Source: an uncultured Lachnospiraceae bacterium (GTDB lineage Bacteria > Bacillota_A > Clostridia > Lachnospirales > Lachnospiraceae). From it: DNA of 16,112 nucleotides. A program made the translations under genes and the position numbers. The stretch lies in the NCBI GenBank assembly GCA_947178085.1, contig CAMWWS010000018.1, positions 1 to 16,112 of the forward strand, in the 5' to 3' direction. Within the stretch, counting starts at the first letter, position 1, and each line of letters begins with the position of its first letter. The notes below the pieces were generated by a model, which had not been told where the DNA came from, searched no databases, and saw nothing but the letters and a program-made list of their open reading frames with translations. Positions 1 to 7,294 of this stretch are shown here, one piece after another.

Positions 1-1250
1 TAACTGTTCCGGGTTCAAAAAGCATTACGAACAGAGTCTTGATGCTCTCGGCAATGTCAAACTGCACCTGTGTACTTGACGGAGTATTATTCAGCGATGA
101 TTCAAGAGCATTTCTGTCATGTCTGTTGAGTCTGGGGTTTGATGTAAAAATAAATGAAGATACAAAACAGGTTATTATTCAGGGTACAGGTGGAATAATA
201 CCTAATAACAACGCCGTTATTAATGTCCGAAGCGCTGGAACCGCAGCACGTTTTCTAACAGTAATGCTGGCGTTTGCAGGCGGAGACTATGAGATGCAGT
301 CCTCGGAGCAAATGGCAAAAAGACCGATGCAACCGCTTTTATCCATCTTGGAAGCTGCGGGCGCGGAAATAGAATATTTAGGAGAAGAAGGGCATTTCCC
401 TTTTATGCTTCACGCACATGACCTGAAATTCTCAGATGTAACTATTGATACTTCCTTAAGCAGCCAGTTTGCCAGCGCTTTACTTATGGCAGGATGCCTG
501 CTGCCGGAAGGTCTTGCTCTAACCATGACAGGAAGCAGAACGTCAGGTTCATATATACAGATGACGCTTTCCATGATGGAGCAGTTCGGTATATGTTTTT
601 CAGAAAAAAGGAACGACAACGGAGAGAAAACGTATATAATTCCAGGAAATCAAAAATTTGGAGTGTCTAGTTTCTTAATTGAACCGGATTTGTCCGGGGC
701 AGCATATTTCTATAGTCTGGCGCCGCTGTTTGGCATCGATGTACTTGTCCGAAACGTACATCTTAACTCTTTGCAGGGTGATATAAAATATGTAGAACTT
801 CTATCGAAGCTGGGATGCTGCCTTGAGGATTCGGAGGAAGGTTTGTGGCTAAAAGGCAGCGGCATTACCCATTTTGCAGGACATACCGTAGATATGAAGG
901 ACTATTCCGATCAGAGCATGACATTTGCGGCGGTATCTGTTTTTGCCGATACGGTAACGGAAATAGTAAATATCGGTCATATCCGTTTTCAGGAGACGGA
1001 CCGGATGGCGGCTATTATAAATGAGCTTTCCCGCATGGGAATACGATGCGAAGAAATTCCGGAAAAAGAGGGAATACGAATCTATCCGGGCAAACCTAAC
1101 CCTGCACTTATCCAAACATATGAAGACCACCGAGTGGCAATGGCATTTACTCTGGTCGGTATGAAATGTGACGGTATCGACATCGACAATCCGGGATGCT
1201 GCGCCAAGACCTTTGAGAACTACTTTGATCTAATCGACAGTTTGTACTAA
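1..1250 (+). CDS. aroA: 3-phosphoshikimate 1-carboxyvinyltransferase (EPSP synthase), 5' end cut by window edge
   Basis: Cytoplasmic sixth step of the shikimate pathway: it transfers enolpyruvyl from PEP to shikimate 3-phosphate. The frame is open from the first complete codon (position 3). The N-terminal signature PGSKSITNR is encoded from position 9, before any possible start, so the true start lies outside the window and only about ten residues are missing. The TTG at 39 and ATG at 42 are internal. Other family motifs seen: SDD, SAGTAARF, KRPM, SSQFASALLMAG (the shikimate phosphate-binding SSQ), SDQSMT with the catalytic Asp, ETDR with the catalytic Glu, EDHR, and AKTF near the C-terminus. 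The Lys that usually precedes ETDR (E. coli K340 by my alignment) is Gln here (CAG, 990-992). The SSQ and YIQMTL blocks resemble Bacteroidetes-type AroA, from memory only. The next gene follows after 28 nt, so the two are probably cotranscribed. Confidence 0.96.
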   Translation, partial: TVPGSKSITNRVLMLSAMSNCTCVLDGVLFSDDSRAFLSCLLSLGFDVKINEDTKQVIIQGTGGIIPNNNAVINVRSAGTAARFLTVMLAFAGGDYEMQSSEQMAKRPMQPLLSILEAAGAEIEYLGEEGHFPFMLHAHDLKFSDVTIDTSLSSQFASALLMAGCLLPEGLALTMTGSRTSGSYIQMTLSMMEQFGICFSEKRNDNGEKTYIIPGNQKFGVSSFLIEPDLSGAAYFYSLAPLFGIDVLVRNVHLNSLQGDIKYVELLSKLGCCLEDSEEGLWLKGSGITHFAGHTVDMKDYSDQSMTFAAVSVFADTVTEIVNIGHIRFQETDRMAAIINELSRMGIRCEEIPEKEGIRIYPGKPNPALIQTYEDHRVAMAFTLVGMKCDGIDIDNPGCCAKTFENYFDLIDSLY

Positions 1251-1278
1251 AACATAATAGCATAAGGAGAAAATTTAT

Positions 1279-3324
1279 ATGTGGATTGAAGGAAACTACC
1301 GACGAAACCTAATGGACATGCATATTGATGACTGGAACCCCAAGTTCCTAAACCGTCTTAACGTAGACGAATATGTTGACGCACTTAAAGACGCCGGAAT
1401 TCAGGCAGCAATGGTGAAGGGACGTCCCCACACTGGACTTGCTTATTATCCTACCAAGATCGGCAGAATGCATAAAGGACTTAACGGATTTGATTTTTTT
1501 GGTACTATGGTTAAAAAATGCCATGAAAACGGAATCGCAGTAGTCGCTTACTTTTCCCAGATTTTTGACAATTGGGCATATGAGAATCATCCTGACTGGA
1601 GACTTGTGACCGCTGACGGCAAAGGAATGCAGGAATACCGAGGAACGAGCGACTTTAAATCAGGGCGTTATGGTATTATGTGCCCGAATAATGAGGAATA
1701 CAGGGAATATGTCAAAGCGTGTCTTACAGAAATGAATGAAATGTATGATTTTGAAGGAATGTTTCTTGATATGACCTTTTTCCCGGAAGTATGCTATTGT
1801 CCAAGTTGTAAGAAAAAGTACAAAGTAGAGACAGGAAAAGAAATCCCAAGAACCATTGACTGGAATAGTCAAAATTGGCTTGACTATGTTTATAAAAGAG
1901 ATGAATGGATGGCGGAATATGCTAAGTTTGCTACTGCATGTGTGAAAAAAATCAAGCCGAATGTAACTATTGAGCATCAATTCTCAAGGATCACGGGACC
2001 ATGGGTAGATGGAAGCTCAGAGCTTCTTTTGGATGCTATAGACTGCACCAGCGGAGATTATTACGGTGGATTCCTGCAACAGACATTCATCAATAAATAT
2101 TATAAGAATGTTTCTCCGTATCTTCCATTCGTATATCACACTTCCCGCTGTGACCCCGCACTTGAGTACCACACTACGACCAAGACGGAAGAAGAGCTGC
2201 TATTGCATATAATTACTGCATTAGTGCATAACGGAGCATTTTTATTGGTAGATGCAATTAATCCGGATGGAAGTATTGTCCCGGACGTATACCATACTAT
2301 AATGAAAAAAGTCTATGGAATAACCAGACAGTATGAACAATATGTAAATGGCAATCTCTATCATGATGCGGCGATTTGGTTCGCATCTCATGCAAAATAT
2401 GACCCCACAGAAACAAAATGCGGAGTTATGGAAAAAGTCTTTTGGCCAAAATACTATACAGAGTCTCCGATAGCTGCTGCATCAATACTTCGTGAAAACA
2501 ATGTTCCTTTCGAGGTAATTGGAACCAAAAATATCAGAAATGAGAAGGCAAAAGTTCTTATTTTATCCCATGTAGCAAACATCAGGGATGAGGAAATGGA
2601 TGAAATAGAGGCCTATCTCAATAACGGCGGTAATCTGTTAATAAGTGGACCTATCGGAAATGAAAGACTGGAAAAATTGATTGGCATCAGAGTCATCGGA
2701 CGTACAGAACACAATTTCACCTATATGAGTCCGACCGAGGCAGGTGCAGAGCTATTTGCCGGATTCAGCCATTTGGCACCTTTAACCATTGATATGCACC
2801 AGACCGAGGTTGAAATAGTAGATACACAGAATCTGACTGTTCTGGCAACTACCACGCTTCCTTACACTTTGACGGGAACCAGCGAGTTCGCGGCAATCCA
2901 TTCCAACCCTCCCGGAATCTATACGGACAGACCTTGTGCACTGCTTAAACAAGTGGGAAATAGTAAAATAATCTGGACAGCAGCTCCGATTGAAATGTCC
3001 CGGCCATACATGAGCCGTCAGGTATACTTACGCATGGTGGATTTCCTGCGGGGAGAAGCAACTTTTGTATCAAATGCGCCGAAGTTTGTGGAAGTTCTTG
3101 AATGGAATAAAGATGGCACTGATTATTTCGCTGTAATAAATGAGCAGGAGGAGTCTCCCATAGCGCCCATGTACGACATCACTATTGAAGTTAAAGGCGC
3201 TACCGGAAGGAAAGCATATCTCCTGCCACAGGAAACAGAGCTGAAAACCGAAACGGTAAATGGAGATACTCTGAAAATCCATATGCCGAAGCTGGAGATC
3301 TTCCATATTATACAACTATCTTAA
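1279..3324 (+). CDS. Putative glycoside hydrolase, GHL6-like TIM barrel with GH42-type trimerisation-like domain
   Basis: A 681-residue protein with no signal peptide. An AAGGAG site at 1264-1269 lies 9 nt before the ATG. Residues 1 to about 345 read as a TIM barrel: a start HIDDWNP, DALKDAGIQAAMVKG, then GIAVVAYFSQ. The stretch MCPNNEEYREY followed by FLDMTFFPEVCYCPSC resembles GH42 beta-galactosidases, with C135, C172, C174 and C177 placed like their zinc cysteines. The GH42 acid/base Asn-Glu pair is not conserved; D164 of FLDM sits near that place. Residues about 360-545 resemble the GH42 Rossmann-like trimerisation domain (VLILSHVANIRDEEMDEI, then GGNLLISG), and a beta-rich tail follows. 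This pattern fits 'hypothetical glycosyl hydrolase 6' proteins, sometimes annotated as alpha-L-fucosidase or beta-galactosidase-like. The substrate cannot be told from sequence. It sits just downstream of aroA, with no transporter or regulator beside it. Confidence 0.72.
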   Translation: MWIEGNYRRNLMDMHIDDWNPKFLNRLNVDEYVDALKDAGIQAAMVKGRPHTGLAYYPTKIGRMHKGLNGFDFFGTMVKKCHENGIAVVAYFSQIFDNWAYENHPDWRLVTADGKGMQEYRGTSDFKSGRYGIMCPNNEEYREYVKACLTEMNEMYDFEGMFLDMTFFPEVCYCPSCKKKYKVETGKEIPRTIDWNSQNWLDYVYKRDEWMAEYAKFATACVKKIKPNVTIEHQFSRITGPWVDGSSELLLDAIDCTSGDYYGGFLQQTFINKYYKNVSPYLPFVYHTSRCDPALEYHTTTKTEEELLLHIITALVHNGAFLLVDAINPDGSIVPDVYHTIMKKVYGITRQYEQYVNGNLYHDAAIWFASHAKYDPTETKCGVMEKVFWPKYYTESPIAAASILRENNVPFEVIGTKNIRNEKAKVLILSHVANIRDEEMDEIEAYLNNGGNLLISGPIGNERLEKLIGIRVIGRTEHNFTYMSPTEAGAELFAGFSHLAPLTIDMHQTEVEIVDTQNLTVLATTTLPYTLTGTSEFAAIHSNPPGIYTDRPCALLKQVGNSKIIWTAAPIEMSRPYMSRQVYLRMVDFLRGEATFVSNAPKFVEVLEWNKDGTDYFAVINEQEESPIAPMYDITIEVKGATGRKAYLLPQETELKTETVNGDTLKIHMPKLEIFHIIQLS

Positions 3325-3368
3325 GAATAATAAATAGGTGACTGCGAAATTATATATTTCAATGTGTA

Positions 3369-3504
3369 GTTGTACAATATATACAAAACATAAGCAGGTG
3401 CTCTGCCGCCGTCGGTACTTAGCGAGGTCTTTTCGAGCTTAGTACCGCTACTGGCGGCAATGCAGCGAAAGCGTGCCTGCGTTGATTTGTATATATTGTA
3501 CAAC
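3369..3504. repeat. 136-bp palindromic element with 19-bp perfect terminal inverted repeats (MITE-like or structured RNA)
   Basis: The ends 3369-3387 (gttgtacaatatatacaaa) and 3486-3504 are exact reverse complements. Inside, three further arm pairs are nested in order: gcagg 3394-3398 with cctgc 3476-3480, tgccgcc 3404-3410 with ggcggca 3453-3459, and ggtact 3414-3419 with agtacc 3441-3446. A side hairpin with a GAAA loop fits at 3462-3476. The whole segment can therefore fold into one long interrupted hairpin. Its core is clearly more GC-rich than the flanks. I see no target-site duplication and no coding potential. It lies between the GHL6 stop and the terminator at 3556. It could be a non-autonomous mobile element, a structured RNA or an invertible segment. 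Confidence 0.7.
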
Positions 3505-3555
3505 GGTCGTCTTGAAAAACAGAACTTTGCAATTAACTAAAGTAATTATAAATCT

Positions 3556-3590
3556 ACCCCACCGACCTTACCGCCGATGGGGTTCTTTTT
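3556..3590 (+). terminator. Rho-independent terminator of the aroA-GHL6 unit
   Basis: The stem acccca (3556-3561) pairs with tggggt (3578-3583) across a 16-nt loop, and the plus strand then reads tcttttt. The T run stops exactly at the 3' end of the convergent RND gene. On the minus strand the same stem is followed by a poorer tail (agattt), so it may also help end the RND transcript. Confidence 0.7.
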
Positions 3591-6500
3591 CATCCAATGT
3601 TCTTTTCCTTTTTCTTACCAGAACCTATAAACATATCATAAATACACGGAATCACAATCAATGTAAGCAATGTTCCATAAACCAGACCACCAATAGTAAC
3701 TACAGACATAGGTTTTGACATATCTGCTCCCATATCATTACTGAACGCCATAGTGCTCAGCGCCAGAATTGTCGTCAACGCCGTCATCATAACAGGACGC
3801 ATTCTGGTTCTTCCTGCCTTCAGAATTGCCTCTTTTTTCTCCATGCCGCCCTCGCGCAGCTGATTAATATAATCCACCAGCACAATACCGTTATTAACAA
3901 TGATACCCGATAACATTACAAAACCAATCAATGCTATGACGCTCACTTCGCTTCCGCTGATATAAAGTCCCAGAAGTCCTCCCGTAAAAGCCAGCGGAAT
4001 CGTAAACAATATGATAAACGGCGAGAGCAGTGACTGGAACTGCGCTACCATAATCAGGTACATGAATATAATCGCAAGTATGAGCATCAGATAAACCTGC
4101 TCCATGGCGTCTGTTATCGACTCATTTTCACCGCTCATAGTATAACTGTAGCCAGCCGGCATTGCATAGTCCTTAAGCGTCGCTTCTACATCATTTGACA
4201 CAAAACCTACATTATAGCCGTCTGCAATAGCTGCGCTTACCGCAATATATCTGGTCTGGTCTATTCTGTTTACGGACTTAGGCGCCTCTGTAATTTCAAA
4301 TGTGGCAATATCCGAAAGTTTGACCTTTTCTTTCGTACCATCCTGCTTGGTTCTCTCAATCTCCAGGTCTTTTACCAGTTCTCTTGTCAAAGCCATATCG
4401 CCTGCGTTCTTTACATATACATCATATTCTTTGACTTCTGTTTCAAACGTGGTTGCACTTGAAGCCGCTGCAAGCTTAGGCTGAATCTGCGTAAATACCT
4501 GTGCAACCGTAAGTCCATGCTCAATGGCTTTATCTCTGTCAATGATAATCCTCAATTCTCCCGTAGAGTCTTCAAGTCCGTCGGAAACATCTTCTGTACC
4601 CTCGACTCCGCTTACAATAGCTGCTATATCCTTCGCAATACTCTGCAGCTTATCCAAATCACGGCCCTTAATCTGAATGGTTATTCCGCTTCCGCCCAAG
4701 GCGCTCATATCCATATTTGATGTTTCAATTTCCGCCTCTGCCTGATTCGCCTCCAGAATATCTGCGATATTCGCATTAATATCTTTTGCTATTTCTTCAT
4801 TATCTTTCTTCTTATCATCGCTTAACGATATATAAATACTGGTCTCATTGGTGGAGGAATTTCCGCCCGACAGCATACCCAACGAAGATGAGCTTGCCAT
4901 AGCGCCTACATCTACGACATCCTCCATTTCCATTAACTTTTCCACTATCTGGTCTGTTACCTCTCCGGTGTCCGTAAGCGCAGTATCCTTAGGCATTGAC
5001 AATGTCATAGACATCTGAGGGCTGTCCATATCAGGCATGAATGCTATACCTTTAGAATAAGCTGCCAGTGCGCTTACAACTAAAAGCGCCAGAACCAGTA
5101 TCAATACGACCGGCTTAAACTTAAGCGACAGTTTCAGTGTTTTCTCATAGAAATCCAACAGCCCACCGAAAAATTTACTTTCCTTCTGCGGTTTTGACTT
5201 AGAAAGTACGCCCGCTCCCATTGCCGGTACTACCGTCATAGCTACAAGCAGGCTGGCAAACAGGGAATAACCAATGGTAAGTCCCATATCCACAAACAGC
5301 TGTCTCGTTATACCTTCCGTAAACACGATAGGAAGAAAAACACAGACTGTGGTGAGCGTAGACGCCGTAATGGCTCCTGCCACTTCACCGGCGCCTTTGA
5401 CAGCCGCTTCCTTAGCCGAGCAGCCTTCATTCCGTAGTCTATATATATTCTCAATTACGACTATGGAGTTATCCACGAGCATACCTACGCCAAGCGCCAG
5501 TCCCGATAAGGAAATAACATTCAATGTAACGCCGCTGAAGTACATACATACAATCGCGGTAATAATACTGATCGGAATAGAACATGCAACTACTGCCGTC
5601 GGCCTCCAATCCCTCAGGAACAATATCAGAATCAGAACCGCAAGAATAGATCCAAACAACACGTTATTGATTATGGAATCCATAACAAGGTCTATAAAAA
5701 TACCCTGATCCATAAGCGTTATTAGAATCAGTTCTTCTTTTTCTTCCTTCAACTCTTCAAATTTTTCAAGTATCCTGTCAGAAACATCACCTGTGGAATA
5801 TCCTGTCTGCTTCTGAATAGTAATAAGTATTCCCGGTTCTCCGTTGACATTTGCATAAATTTCATCAGAGTTGTCTGTCATAAACACATCAGCAACGTCC
5901 TCAAGGGTAATTACATCTACGCCATCCATTTCAGGATTCATAATAGGCATTTGCTTGAAAACTTCTATGTCTTCCGGTTTATCGCCTACCCTTACAAGAT
6001 AATCAATTCCTTCCTCTGTTACATATCCCGCAGGCATGGAAAAATTCTGTGCTGCCAGGAGCGCTTTCACGGTATCAACAGTAAGAATCCCGCTCATATC
6101 AGCCTGTTCATATGCATTCTCCCTCGCTTCTTCCAATTCTGTCTCGCCGTCCGTAATCTGTTGCAAAGCATCATCAAGCTGACTGCCCGAATCGTTCAGC
6201 TGCTCTTCGCCTGCGTTAATCTGATTAAATGCCGAATTAAGTTGTCTCTGTCCGGCTGCAAGCTGTGCCTCACCTTCTTCCAGCTGCGCGCTTGCTGCTG
6301 CAAATTCTTCTTCAGTCATAAAAGCCCTGCCGGCTTCAAGCTGTCTTTTGCTTTCTTCCAGTTCTTTACGTTTAGAATTCAGCTCCTTCTGACTGTCTTC
6401 AAGCTTCTTCCTGTTGCTTTCTATTTCTGTCCTTGCATCTTCAAGCTCTGCCTGCCCATCCTGAATCTCCTGCTTAGCATCGGCAAGCTCCTGCACAGCA

Positions 6501-7126
6501 TCTTCCATTTCTCCGTCAATATATCCGAATACCTGTTCATTTATAGCATCTATTTTCTCCTGCCTGATAATAACATTAACGCTGTCTTCCACTAAGCCGG
6601 CTGCGCTTGCGGATGCAACACCCTCTATACTTTCCAGTTCGGGAATAACCGTGTTCTGCGTCATTTCACTGACCTCGGCTTCCGTCATATCCACGCCTCC
6701 GACAGCGGCTATCATAACAGGCAGCATATCCGGATTCAGCTTCATAATTATAGGATTTCCGACAGAATCACTCCAATAGCTCTTAATCTGGTCCAGATTT
6801 TCTCTGATTTCCAGAGACACCGCATTCATATCCGTAGACTGTGAGAATTCCAGAATCACCACGGAATAATTTTCACTGGATACGGAACTGATTCCCTCAA
6901 TATTGCTGACCGTCGCCATAGAAGCCTCCACAGGCTTGGTCACCACCATTTCCACAGTTTCCGGGCTTGCTCCCGGATAAGTCGTCATTACGATTACATA
7001 CGGCAGACTGATGCTTGGCAGCAAATCTACCGACATTTTCGTAAATGAGACAACACCAAGAACAATTGCAAGAACCACCGCTACCAAAACGGTGTACGGT
7101 TTTTTGACACTGAATTTTCCTAACAT
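3590..7126 (-). CDS. HAE1-type RND efflux transporter with long extracellular coiled-coil insert
   Basis: A 1178-residue proton-driven inner-membrane exporter of the AcrB/SwrC superfamily. TM1 is at residues 10-30 (VLVAVVLAIVLGVVSF), followed by the typical VDLLPSISLPYV and YPGASPETVE porter start. The central membrane block includes TM4 GLALGVGMLVDNSIVVIEN, where D552 matches one of the two AcrB aspartates and the second position is Asn, as is common in Gram-positive HAE1 proteins. The second half repeats the architecture (FMPDMD, then GEN, then GFVMLSGIIVNNGIVLVDYINQL). Residues about 200-340 are a Glu/Lys/Gln-rich heptad stretch inserted in the first porter domain. This accounts for the extra length over the usual ~1030-1050 residues. 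No membrane fusion protein or outer-membrane partner is encoded next to it. An AAAGGGTG-like site lies upstream of the ATG. The substrate is unknown. Confidence 0.9.
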   Translation of the reverse strand: MLGKFSVKKPYTVLVAVVLAIVLGVVSFTKMSVDLLPSISLPYVIVMTTYPGASPETVEMVVTKPVEASMATVSNIEGISSVSSENYSVVILEFSQSTDMNAVSLEIRENLDQIKSYWSDSVGNPIIMKLNPDMLPVMIAAVGGVDMTEAEVSEMTQNTVIPELESIEGVASASAAGLVEDSVNVIIRQEKIDAINEQVFGYIDGEMEDAVQELADAKQEIQDGQAELEDARTEIESNRKKLEDSQKELNSKRKELEESKRQLEAGRAFMTEEEFAAASAQLEEGEAQLAAGQRQLNSAFNQINAGEEQLNDSGSQLDDALQQITDGETELEEARENAYEQADMSGILTVDTVKALLAAQNFSMPAGYVTEEGIDYLVRVGDKPEDIEVFKQMPIMNPEMDGVDVITLEDVADVFMTDNSDEIYANVNGEPGILITIQKQTGYSTGDVSDRILEKFEELKEEKEELILITLMDQGIFIDLVMDSIINNVLFGSILAVLILILFLRDWRPTAVVACSIPISIITAIVCMYFSGVTLNVISLSGLALGVGMLVDNSIVVIENIYRLRNEGCSAKEAAVKGAGEVAGAITASTLTTVCVFLPIVFTEGITRQLFVDMGLTIGYSLFASLLVAMTVVPAMGAGVLSKSKPQKESKFFGGLLDFYEKTLKLSLKFKPVVLILVLALLVVSALAAYSKGIAFMPDMDSPQMSMTLSMPKDTALTDTGEVTDQIVEKLMEMEDVVDVGAMASSSSLGMLSGGNSSTNETSIYISLSDDKKKDNEEIAKDINANIADILEANQAEAEIETSNMDMSALGGSGITIQIKGRDLDKLQSIAKDIAAIVSGVEGTEDVSDGLEDSTGELRIIIDRDKAIEHGLTVAQVFTQIQPKLAAASSATTFETEVKEYDVYVKNAGDMALTRELVKDLEIERTKQDGTKEKVKLSDIATFEITEAPKSVNRIDQTRYIAVSAAIADGYNVGFVSNDVEATLKDYAMPAGYSYTMSGENESITDAMEQVYLMLILAIIFMYLIMVAQFQSLLSPFIILFTIPLAFTGGLLGLYISGSEVSVIALIGFVMLSGIIVNNGIVLVDYINQLREGGMEKKEAILKAGRTRMRPVMMTALTTILALSTMAFSNDMGADMSKPMSVVTIGGLVYGTLLTLIVIPCIYDMFIGSGKKKEKNIG

Positions 7127-7219
7127 GTGTATTGCACCCTTTTCCTATTCTCTTATTCTTACTTATAATAAATTCATACTCTTCGCATACTATATGTGCA
7201 CATTCGTAAAAATGCGCAT

Positions 7220-7266
7220 AATAAAAGTATATTGCGAAATCTTTTTTCTGACAATATACTTTTATT
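7220..7266. terminator. AT-rich perfect hairpin downstream of the amylase gene
   Basis: The arms 7220-7234 (aataaaagtatattg) and 7252-7266 are perfect 15-bp reverse complements around a 17-nt loop. The hairpin begins 28 nt after the amylase stop on the minus strand. It has an obvious T-rich tail only on the plus strand, so termination of the amylase transcript is plausible but weakly supported. It also separates the amylase gene from the RND gene, which would then need its own promoter in 7127-7219. I could not identify that promoter convincingly. Confidence 0.5.
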
Positions 7267-7294
7267 TTTTTTATAAATTTTTTACATAATTTCT

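Noticed and set aside
39..44. TTG/ATG as the start of aroA
   Set aside because: The conserved PGSKSITNR motif is encoded upstream in the same open frame, so these codons are internal and the real start lies left of the window.
3369..3504. Insertion sequence with transposase
   Set aside because: No open frame fits in 136 bp and no target-site duplication is visible at the ends, so at most it is a non-autonomous element.
5951..6595. Long plus-strand open frame opposite the RND coiled-coil region
   Set aside because: It is the antisense of a repetitive Glu/Lys/Gln-rich heptad region, gives a Phe/Leu/Cys-rich product with no family resemblance, and the minus-strand gene fully explains the sequence.
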